Source: Campylobacterales bacterium (GTDB taxonomy: Bacteria > Campylobacterota > Campylobacteria > Campylobacterales > Nitratiruptoraceae). Taken from it: 5,461 nt of DNA. Below, in pieces: positions 1-5,461 of this stretch; within the stretch, counting starts at the first letter, position 1, and each line of letters starts with the position of its first letter. The notes under the pieces were generated by a model. It had not been told where the DNA came from, did not search any database, and saw nothing but the letters and a program-made list of their open reading frames with translations. The stretch is taken from positions 1 to 5,461 of the forward strand of contig JAMOUF010000311.1 of NCBI GenBank assembly GCA_027068245.1, in the 5' to 3' direction. A program made the translations under genes and the position numbers.

Positions 1-70
1 TCTGACGGGACAGGTTCATTTCGCCGGCAAAAAATTCAGAAGAGACATAGCCTATCAAGCTCTTAAATGA
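1..70 (+). CDS. purD: Phosphoribosylamine-glycine ligase (GARS), C-terminal end only
   Basis: Only the last 22 codons and the TGA stop (68-70) are in the window; the reading frame begins at base 2. The peptide contains the segment VHFAGKKFRRDIAYQALK, which matches the conserved end of PurD proteins as I know them (E. coli ends with a CRKDIGWRAI-type segment, others with F.G...RKDIGY.A). PurD is a cytosolic ATP-grasp enzyme that joins glycine to 5-phosphoribosylamine, the second step of purine synthesis. Its stop overlaps the lptD start in an ATGA. The identification rests on a short segment. The alternative I considered was an RDD-family membrane protein, also common near lptD in this phylum, but the peptide is not hydrophobic and fits PurD better. 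Confidence 0.75.
   Translation, partial: LTGQVHFAGKKFRRDIAYQALK
67..70 (+). promoter_or_regulatory. ATGA stop-start overlap, purD to lptD
   Basis: The lptD ATG (67-69) overlaps the purD TGA (68-70). No Shine-Dalgarno sequence is seen at the usual distance; the nearest purine run, AGAAGAGA at 38-45, is over 20 nt upstream. Ribosomes finishing purD are therefore the likely source of lptD initiation. The overlap is seen directly; the coupling is inferred. Confidence 0.6.
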
Positions 71-2118
71 GATATGCCCCGCTGCTTCTTCTTCCCCTTT
101 TTCTTTGTGGCGAGGATACCGCTTTTGTATATACCCTGCAGATGGAGGCCAAAGACAAAAGGGTGGACTTTGCCAAAAACACCACTATAGACTTTGACAA
201 AAACCATCTTGAATCCAACGGTGCCTCATATCTTTATGACAGAAAAAAAGTGCTTCTTTATGGCGATACGGAGTATCTAAAAAGCGGGGAGTTCGCGCTA
301 TACGCAAAAGAGGGCGGAGTTGACTTCAATAGCTCCAGGGCCTCGTTTTCACCCTTTTTTTTCACCCAGTATCTCTCTAAAGTCTGGATAAGCGGTAGCC
401 GCATCAGGCTGCAAAAGAAGAGAGTGGAGCTGGAAAACTCATATGTCTCCAGCTGTGATACGGGGTGCAGCGACTGGAAGATCTTTTTTAAAAGAGGGGT
501 GCTTGATAGGGAAAAAAACTGGCTCACTCTTTACAATATAAAGCTCTACGCCAAAGAGACCCCCATCTTTTACTTTCCATATCTCGGTTTTTCCACGCTA
601 AAAAAGCGTCACAGCGGCTTTCTTAGGCCAAAAGTGGGGATATCGAGCAAAGAGGGGTTTGTATATATCCAGCCCTACTTCTACGCTCCCCAAAACTGGT
701 GGGATCTGGAGTTTGATCCGCAATTAAGGACCAAAAGGGGTTATGGGCTTTACTCGACTTTCAGGTTCGTGGACTCTCCAAACTCCTACGGGGAGCTTAC
801 CGCCGGGTATTTCAGGGAGAAGAGAAGTTACTATCTGGAAAATGAGCTTAAAAACGACAGACACTACGGGATGGAGCTCTACTATAAACGCAAAAAGATA
901 TTCAGCGGCGATGATAGTGAAGACGGCATATATGTAGACGTAAAGAGTTATAACGACATAGACTACTTCAACCTGCAAAAAAGCTCCGAAGAGGGCTCGG
1001 TTCCCCTATCCATATCCAGGGTGAACTATATATACGAAAAGGACAGGGACTATTTTGGGGTTTATAGCAGGTATTTCAAAGACAACCGCAAAGTGGATAA
1101 CAAAGATACACTTCAGATTCTACCCGCTTTGCAGTATCATAGATACTACAGGACCTTTTTAAACAACAACCTGGCCTACAAGGTGGACGCCAATGTGGTG
1201 AACTACTACAGAAAAGAGGGACTCAACGCTTTGGAATACTCCATCGAGATGCCCGTTATTTTCCAGACGACTTTTTTCGACGAGCTTCTGGGTTTCTCCA
1301 TCAGTGAGAACATAAACGCCAAATATGCCGACTACAACTTCGTAAACAGAAATCTCAATAAAAAGTGGGAAAATTACTATATCTACAGAAATTCACACGA
1401 GATAAACCTGTATAGCGACCTGGTAAGGGAGTATGAGAACCTGACGCACTATCTGAATCTGGGTCTTATGGTAAATATACCAAGTTTCGAGAGAAAAGGG
1501 GGTGAGAGGGCCCCGTTTATAAACATTGAAGATAACAGTAAAAAGGTGGTATTGGGGTTAAAACACTATTTTTTCAACAACTCCAGTGAGACATTCTATC
1601 ACAGACTTACCCAGGAGTTTAACTATGAATATGATGACAAGGCTCAGGATATGGAGAACGAGTTTGGCGTAACTACCAAAAATATGGAGATGAATCTGGA
1701 TATTTTCTACTCCCACCAGCGTTCCAACATATCCGCCATAAAGAGCCAGATTCGCTATTTTGACGATCAAAGTTACCTCTATCTATCGCATTTTTATAAA
1801 AACCGGATAGAGGGAGAGAGAGATTCAAACTTTTTAATCGCCGATTTTAGAAAGGTTTTATCGAAAAAATATGAACTATTTGCTACAATTGAGTATGATT
1901 TTGTAGGCAGTAATACCAAAAGCTGGAGTTTGGGATACAGACTCAATAAAAAGTGCTGGAGTTATGAGATAAGTTATAAAAAGGACGTTTTGCCGCTGCT
2001 AACCAGTGAAGGCAACAGACTAAATGAGAACAGAACCATCTATTTCAAGATAGAGTTCTATCCTCTGGGAGGGGTTTCAAAATCGTTTAGCACAACAGAA
2101 GAACAAAGGATTTTTTAA
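67..2118 (+). CDS. lptD: LPS-assembly protein LptD (outer-membrane LPS translocon)
   Basis: The 683-residue product is the outer-membrane beta-barrel that, with the lipoprotein LptE, receives LPS or LOS from the periplasmic Lpt bridge and inserts it into the outer leaflet. A short hydrophobic signal sequence spans about residues 2-13. An OstA/LptA-like beta-jellyroll follows at about 22-125, then a Cys-containing link (C130, C134). The family hallmark lies at about 166-230, with PIFYFPYLGFSTLKKRHSGF, then a Y.QPYF.AP strand and a TKRGYGLY strand. The rest is a large aromatic-rich barrel of alternating strands, closing at about 654-672 (IYFKIEFYPLGG) and ending in Phe683. It is shorter than the 784-residue E. 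coli protein, mostly through a smaller barrel and loops. The start is secure: an in-frame TAA sits at 64-66 and the next Met is residue 26. There is no good ribosome site, so translation is probably coupled to purD. The C-terminal side has one cysteine, C630, where E. coli has an adjacent pair. Confidence 0.95.
   Translation: MRYAPLLLLPLFLCGEDTAFVYTLQMEAKDKRVDFAKNTTIDFDKNHLESNGASYLYDRKKVLLYGDTEYLKSGEFALYAKEGGVDFNSSRASFSPFFFTQYLSKVWISGSRIRLQKKRVELENSYVSSCDTGCSDWKIFFKRGVLDREKNWLTLYNIKLYAKETPIFYFPYLGFSTLKKRHSGFLRPKVGISSKEGFVYIQPYFYAPQNWWDLEFDPQLRTKRGYGLYSTFRFVDSPNSYGELTAGYFREKRSYYLENELKNDRHYGMELYYKRKKIFSGDDSEDGIYVDVKSYNDIDYFNLQKSSEEGSVPLSISRVNYIYEKDRDYFGVYSRYFKDNRKVDNKDTLQILPALQYHRYYRTFLNNNLAYKVDANVVNYYRKEGLNALEYSIEMPVIFQTTFFDELLGFSISENINAKYADYNFVNRNLNKKWENYYIYRNSHEINLYSDLVREYENLTHYLNLGLMVNIPSFERKGGERAPFINIEDNSKKVVLGLKHYFFNNSSETFYHRLTQEFNYEYDDKAQDMENEFGVTTKNMEMNLDIFYSHQRSNISAIKSQIRYFDDQSYLYLSHFYKNRIEGERDSNFLIADFRKVLSKKYELFATIEYDFVGSNTKSWSLGYRLNKKCWSYEISYKKDVLPLLTSEGNRLNENRTIYFKIEFYPLGGVSKSFSTTEEQRIF
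1831..1889 (+). promoter_or_regulatory. Possible internal sigma-70 promoter inside lptD
   Basis: TGCTACAAT at 1881-1889 is an extended -10 element (TG, one base, TACAAT). Upstream lie T-rich runs at 1831-1835, 1845-1848 and 1856-1859. Campylobacter vegetative promoters are known for an extended -10 with periodic T/A tracts in place of a clear -35. Transcription from here would begin around 1895, some 220 nt before the MCE gene, and could supply the MCE gene, the J-protein gene and pnp independently of purD-lptD. The site is inside coding sequence and such matches arise by chance in AT-rich stretches, so this is only a candidate. Confidence 0.3.
2105..2110 (+). promoter_or_regulatory. Ribosome binding site for the MCE gene, supporting a TTG start
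   Basis: AAAGGA lies within the last codons of lptD, 8 nt before the TTG at 2119. This spacing supports TTG as the start codon even though it directly follows the lptD stop (TAATTG). No in-frame ATG lies near enough to preserve the N-terminal membrane segment: the next in-frame Met is residue 31, beyond it. Confidence 0.7.
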
Positions 2119-3585
2119 TTGAAAACAGAAGCGAAAGTGGGACTGTTCGTGGCTTTGGGCCTGGTGTTTTTATTTCTGCTCTCTACGCAGGTAAACAAAT
2201 TTGCAAATATGGGTAAGAAGGGTTATGAGATATACGCCCTGCTCGATGACGCCAGCGGTCTTGAAAAGAACGCCAGGGTAAAGATCAAGGGCGTGGATGC
2301 GGGATTTGTAAAGGATCTTAAACTTGAGGGAAACAAGGTAAAGGCAACCCTTTTTATATTTCAACATTATAAGATCCCCAAAGATTCCATTGTGGAGCTT
2401 AAACAAGAGAGCCTGCTTGGGACAAAATATATATCCATTGAGCCTGGAACGTCCAAGGAATACCTTAGCGAGGGTGGAGTGCTGACAAGACAGAAGAGGT
2501 ATGTGAGTTTTGACGAGACAAGCACCACGATAGAGGAGGCGGCAAAGGAGTTCAAAGAGTTTATCGCCCAGCTTAGGGAAGATCTCAAAGGCGAATCTGG
2601 AGACGCCCTTAAAAGAAGCGTGGAAAACCTGAAGGATATCACTACCGATCTAAAAGAGATAATCCGCAAAAACAGCGACAATATCACAAAGTCCATAGAA
2701 AATATAAAAATAATGGGTGAGAAACTGGCTATGGCGGGAGAGAAGTTTGGCCGTATGAGCGAAAAGTTCGGATATACCGCCGATAGCATCAACAAGGAGC
2801 TGCCGAAAATCTTGAAAAGGGTGGACGAAATCACCCTCTATCTTAGAGATTCGGGAAAGACGCTGAATCAAAAGCTGCCTGTGCTGATGGATAAATTTGC
2901 TAAAATCGAGAACGATCTGGACTCTATCTTGCAGGAGAACAAAGAGCCTATCAAAAAGACCCTTGTATCGGCGCATAAGTTTTTCGACAAAGGCGGGGAG
3001 TCCTTTAAAAAGATAGACAAGTTTTTGAACGAGATGGGTAAAAGCCAGATTGAGCTGGCCTTTGACGGATACTATATGAGCAAGGACGACTATATCAAAA
3101 ACAGGGTCTCTTTGAGCTATAAACCTTCTGTTGATAAATCTTACATCCTGGAGGTCATAAGCCGGGAGGACTACTCCAAAAAAGATGAATTTGGAAATCT
3201 GATAGAGCCTAAAAAGCATGAGGATTCCAAATATTACGTCTCCGCGATGTATGCGAAAAGATACGGGGATCTGGCTTTGAGGCTTGGTCTGATAGAGTCT
3301 ACCGGCGGTGCCGGAGTGGATTACTACTTCAACAACGACCTTGGCAAAATAAGCCTGAGCGCTTACGATTTCAACGCCGTGAACGATTTGAGAGGCGACA
3401 AGGCGCATATCGACCTATATCTTAGATACAGGTTCTTAAAGCATCTTGACGCCTATTTGGGTGTCGACAATGCTATAAACAGCGGGGCCAGAAACTATAT
3501 ATTTGGCCTTGGGCTCGATTTTGTGGATCAGGATTTGAAATATCTGCTGGGAACGGCCAGCGGAGCGGGCAGTTTCATACAATGA
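2119..3585 (+). CDS. MCE/MlaD-family lipid-transport protein with helical stalk and beta-rich C-terminal domain
   Basis: The 488-residue product has four parts. Residues 7-22 form one membrane helix, preceded by the KTEAKVGLF sequence typical of MlaD-type anchors. Residues 35-112 are an MCE domain: the segment around 45-63 (ASGLEKNARVKIKGVDAGFV) and the pore-loop region KQESLLGTKYISIEPG at 95-110 are characteristic. Residues 132-310 are rich in Lys, Glu and heptad-like hydrophobics and should be helical, with near-repeats (EKFG twice at 208-218). Residues 312-488 are beta-rich, with ten or so alternating strands and motifs such as LRLGLIESTGGAGVDYYF and DLKYLLG that I recall from MCE proteins of deltaproteobacteria. 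MCE proteins form hexameric rings that move phospholipids or other hydrophobic molecules across the periplasm, usually with an MlaE permease and MlaF ATPase; neither is encoded here. Calling it the functional MlaD would go too far, so no symbol is given. The lptD neighbour suggests an outer-membrane lipid role. Confidence 0.93.
   Translation: MKTEAKVGLFVALGLVFLFLLSTQVNKFANMGKKGYEIYALLDDASGLEKNARVKIKGVDAGFVKDLKLEGNKVKATLFIFQHYKIPKDSIVELKQESLLGTKYISIEPGTSKEYLSEGGVLTRQKRYVSFDETSTTIEEAAKEFKEFIAQLREDLKGESGDALKRSVENLKDITTDLKEIIRKNSDNITKSIENIKIMGEKLAMAGEKFGRMSEKFGYTADSINKELPKILKRVDEITLYLRDSGKTLNQKLPVLMDKFAKIENDLDSILQENKEPIKKTLVSAHKFFDKGGESFKKIDKFLNEMGKSQIELAFDGYYMSKDDYIKNRVSLSYKPSVDKSYILEVISREDYSKKDEFGNLIEPKKHEDSKYYVSAMYAKRYGDLALRLGLIESTGGAGVDYYFNNDLGKISLSAYDFNAVNDLRGDKAHIDLYLRYRFLKHLDAYLGVDNAINSGARNYIFGLGLDFVDQDLKYLLGTASGAGSFIQ
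3582..3585 (+). promoter_or_regulatory. ATGA stop-start overlap, MCE gene to J-protein gene
   Basis: The ATG of the J-protein (3582-3584) overlaps the TGA of the MCE gene (3583-3585). The only upstream GGAG (3562-3565) is 16 nt away, too far for normal initiation, so translation is probably coupled. The overlap is seen; the coupling is inferred. Confidence 0.6.
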
Positions 3586-3854
3586 GCGAGAACCCGGTGG
3601 AGTTGATCCAAAAAGCGCTCGATACGCTTGGGCTGCCCTCTATGGTAAGCTATAAAGATATAAAGCGAAGATACAGGGAACTTTCCAAAAAGATCCATCC
3701 GGACAGGGGAGGCGAGGAGAGTGAAATGGCTAAAATAAACGAGGCATATACGGTATTGAAAAACTATATAGAGAACTACAGGTTCAGTTTCAGCGAAGAG
3801 GAGATTTTGAAACAGTTTCCGTTTAAAGAACACCAAAACAGATTTAGATTTTAG
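3582..3854 (+). CDS. Small J-domain (DnaJ-like) co-chaperone, 90 residues
   Basis: The protein is almost entirely a J domain. Helix II is at about 24-37 (YKDIKRRYRELSKKI), the invariant HPD tripeptide is at 39-41 in HPDRGG, and helix III is at about 47-64 (MAKINEAYTVLKNYI). J domains bind an Hsp70 (DnaK) and stimulate its ATPase through HPD, delivering particular clients. The Gly/Phe region, zinc finger and client-binding domains of full DnaJ are absent, and so is any signal peptide or membrane segment, so it should act in the cytosol. After helix III comes a short tail (about 65-90) with YRFSFSEEEILKQFPF and a basic-aromatic end. This tail could be a client or partner contact, but that is inference. 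It is translationally coupled to the MCE gene and lies 11 nt before pnp. The J-domain assignment is firm; the client is unknown. Confidence 0.92.
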   Translation: MSENPVELIQKALDTLGLPSMVSYKDIKRRYRELSKKIHPDRGGEESEMAKINEAYTVLKNYIENYRFSFSEEEILKQFPFKEHQNRFRF

Positions 3855-3862
3855 AAAGGGAG
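3855..3862 (+). promoter_or_regulatory. Ribosome binding site for pnp
   Basis: AAAGGGAG immediately follows the J-protein stop. AAGG within it is 6 nt from the ATG at 3866, a workable if short spacing, and this favours 3866 over the in-frame ATG at 3890, which has only a weak GAG nearby. The 11-nt gap leaves no room for a terminator or a separate promoter, so pnp must be transcribed from upstream. Confidence 0.7.
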
Positions 3863-3865
3863 CAG

Positions 3866-5461
3866 ATGATTTGTCGGTATGAGTTCGAGATGAATAACTT
3901 AAAAGAGTTTTATGAGATTGGAAAGGTTGCGAGGCAGGCCAACGGCTCCGTCTGGCTAAAGAGCGGAAAGAGCGTTCTGCTGGCTACAGTATGTATGGAT
4001 GAAAACCCGGTGGAGGAGGATTTTCTGCCTCTTACGGTGCAGTATATAGAGAAAAGTTACGCCGCCGGGAAGATTCCGGGCGGATTCGTAAAAAGAGAGC
4101 AAAAGCCCAGCGATTTCGAGACGCTTACCTCGAGACTGGTTGACAGGGCGCTAAGGCCGCTCTTTCCAAAAGGCTTTTTATATCCGGTGGTAATTACCGT
4201 TTTGGTATTGAGCGCGGACAGTGACTCGGATCTGCAGGTATTGGCCCTAAACGCCGCCAGTGCCGCGCTTTTTGTATCCGATATCCCCATCCAAAGAGCC
4301 GTAAGCGGTCTTAGGGTGGCAAAAATAGACGGAGAGATAGTCTACAATCCCACCCTCTCCCAGCTAAAAGAGTCCACCCTCGACCTCTATCTGGCCGGAA
4401 CGAAAGAGGACCTTTTGATGATAGAGATGGCGGCTATCGGCACATATGAGGCCGAGGTGGTTCCAACCACCGTAGACCCGTTTATGGACCCTACGCTGGC
4501 CGATGAGATAGTTATGATAAAAAAGGCCAACGAGATGAAAGAGGAGGAGCTGGCCGATGTCATAGCCCAGGGAAAAGAGGCGGTGAAAGTGGCCGCCGCG
4601 GAGTATGAAAAATACTTCATCGAGATTGCGAAAGAGCCAAAAGAGCTGGAGCTGCAAAGCGAGAACATAGATGAGGATATCTGGGTCTATATAGACGAGT
4701 TTTACAAAGAGGAGATAAAAGAGGCTATCCGGGCTATGGCAAAGAGCGAGCGGTTCGAGCTGCTTAAGAAGATAGCCAGACAGATTGCCGAGGACGAGGT
4801 GGCGAAAGAGCAGGGATGGGATTATGAGACCATCTTGAAAGTGGTGGATAAATATAAACGCAAACTGGTAAGGGAGATGATACTAAACGAGGGAGTCAGA
4901 GCCGATGGAAGGGGTCTTAAGGATGTAAGACCCATCTCCATCGAGACCAACCTTCTGCCTTCCGCCCACGGCTCATGCCTGTTTACCAGGGGCGAGACCC
5001 AGGCACTCGTGGCCTGCACCATCGGAGAGAAGACGGACGCCCAGATGTTCGAGATGCTTACCAGCAGAGGACCGGAGTACGAGCACTTCATGGTGCACTA
5101 CAACTTTCCGCCATTTAGCGTAGGCGAGGCGAGGCCTATTGGACCTCCGGGAAGAAGGGAGCTGGGGCATGGAAACCTTGCCAGACGCGCCCTTGAGCCC
5201 GTTGTGGACGTAACAGAGGATAAGACCATCCGGCTTGTTTCGGAGATACTCGAATCCAACGGCTCCTCATCCATGGCCACGGTATGTGGTGGCGCATTGG
5301 CTATGAGAGCGGCTGATATCGAGCTTGTGGATCTTGTGGCGGGAGTTGCCATGGGTTTGGTGATAGAAGGGGAGAGATACGCTATACTTACCGACATCAT
5401 GGGCTTGGAAGACCATGATGGGGATATGGATTTCAAAGTTGCCGGAACCCACAATGGAGTT
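3866..5461 (+). CDS. pnp: Polyribonucleotide nucleotidyltransferase (PNPase), 3' end beyond window
   Basis: The first 532 codons are present and open to the last base; the family is usually about 700 residues. PNPase degrades RNA 3' to 5' by phosphorolysis, releasing nucleoside diphosphates, and works as a cytosolic trimer. The first RNase PH domain (about 10-145) carries SYAAGKIPGGFVKRE and TSRLVDRALRPLFPKGF. A helical linker domain follows at about 225-335. The second, catalytic RNase PH domain starts at about 345 (RADGRGLKDVRPISIE), with HYNFPPFSVGEA, GRRELGHG (R430, R431), the phosphate-binding ESNGSSSMA (S467-S469) and EDHDGDMDFK. By alignment to E. coli D486, D492 and K494, the catalytic residues are D516, D522 and K524, all present. 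The KH and S1 RNA-binding domains would lie beyond the window. Numbering runs 30 ahead of E. coli at the active site, largely through an insertion at about 191-223. The protein begins MICRYEFEMNNLKEF. No rpsO gene precedes it, unlike in E. coli. Confidence 0.98.
   Translation, partial: MICRYEFEMNNLKEFYEIGKVARQANGSVWLKSGKSVLLATVCMDENPVEEDFLPLTVQYIEKSYAAGKIPGGFVKREQKPSDFETLTSRLVDRALRPLFPKGFLYPVVITVLVLSADSDSDLQVLALNAASAALFVSDIPIQRAVSGLRVAKIDGEIVYNPTLSQLKESTLDLYLAGTKEDLLMIEMAAIGTYEAEVVPTTVDPFMDPTLADEIVMIKKANEMKEEELADVIAQGKEAVKVAAAEYEKYFIEIAKEPKELELQSENIDEDIWVYIDEFYKEEIKEAIRAMAKSERFELLKKIARQIAEDEVAKEQGWDYETILKVVDKYKRKLVREMILNEGVRADGRGLKDVRPISIETNLLPSAHGSCLFTRGETQALVACTIGEKTDAQMFEMLTSRGPEYEHFMVHYNFPPFSVGEARPIGPPGRRELGHGNLARRALEPVVDVTEDKTIRLVSEILESNGSSSMATVCGGALAMRAADIELVDLVAGVAMGLVIEGERYAILTDIMGLEDHDGDMDFKVAGTHNGV

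Noticed and set aside
355..362. A run of eight T in lptD as a possible phase-variation tract
   Set aside because: It encodes an in-frame Phe-Phe-Phe in a normal strand; phase-variable tracts in this group are usually longer poly-G/C, and switching off LptD would probably be harmful.
531..540. TTACAATATA as an internal promoter -10
   Set aside because: It lacks the extended TG and the periodic T-tracts seen at the 1831-1889 candidate; best explained as coding for Tyr-Asn-Ile.
743..937. A short plus-strand frame inside lptD
   Set aside because: It is an out-of-frame shadow of the conserved LptD barrel and has no separate ribosome site or known motif.
2367..2834. A 155-codon hydrophobic, Ser-rich frame on the minus strand
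   Set aside because: Its Ser/Phe/Leu-rich composition is what the antisense of a Lys/Glu-rich helical region gives; it has no family motif and overlaps real coding sequence.
2650..3408. A 252-codon open frame on the minus strand opposite the MCE gene
   Set aside because: It lies antisense to a gene with clear MCE domain motifs, shows no recognisable domain, and fits a frame opened by the codon bias of the real gene.
3890..3892. A downstream in-frame ATG as the pnp start
   Set aside because: The ATG at 3866 has the better ribosome site (AAAGGGAG), and from memory of the Campylobacter PNPase the earlier start matches its N-terminal length (about eight residues before the NN.EF segment).
5098..5454. 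A 118-codon minus-strand frame opposite pnp
   Set aside because: It is antisense to the most conserved part of PNPase, including the catalytic serine and aspartate motifs; no independent support.

Overview
The window looks like the chromosome of a member of the Campylobacterota (former Epsilonproteobacteria). The main reason is the polynucleotide phosphorylase: from memory of the Campylobacter enzyme it shares lineage-typical wording such as VEEDFLPLTVQYIEK, MAKSER, GSCLFTRG and GLEDHDGDMDFKVAG. The neighbourhood of purD, lptD and pnp also fits this phylum. G+C is moderate, with heavy use of ATA, AGA and AGG codons, so a free-living or vent-type genus is plausible, but the genus cannot be read from the sequence.

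All convincing genes are on the + strand and packed almost without gaps. The end of purD (1-70) overlaps lptD (67-2118) by 4 nt. lptD abuts a gene for an MCE/MlaD-family protein (2119-3585) with zero spacing and a TTG start. That gene overlaps a small J-domain gene (3582-3854) by 4 nt. After 11 nt comes pnp (3866 to beyond the window end). There is no non-coding stretch longer than 11 nt and no RNA gene, mobile element, CRISPR array or terminator is visible. The arrangement implies one polycistronic transcript with translational coupling at three junctions.

Functionally, the centre is an envelope module. LptD is the outer-membrane translocon that inserts LPS or LOS. The MCE protein is predicted to be anchored in the inner membrane, with a lipid-binding MCE ring, a long helical stalk and a beta-rich C-terminal domain that may reach the outer membrane. 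It lacks the usual MlaE/MlaF transporter partners here. The flanking genes are housekeeping: purine synthesis (purD) and RNA turnover (pnp). The 90-residue J-protein presumably recruits an Hsp70; its client is unknown.

No completely new system is evident. The points most worth following are the MCE-stalk-beta fusion beside lptD, the tiny J-protein with a distinctive tail, the unusual cysteine layout of LptD, and a possible internal promoter near the end of lptD.
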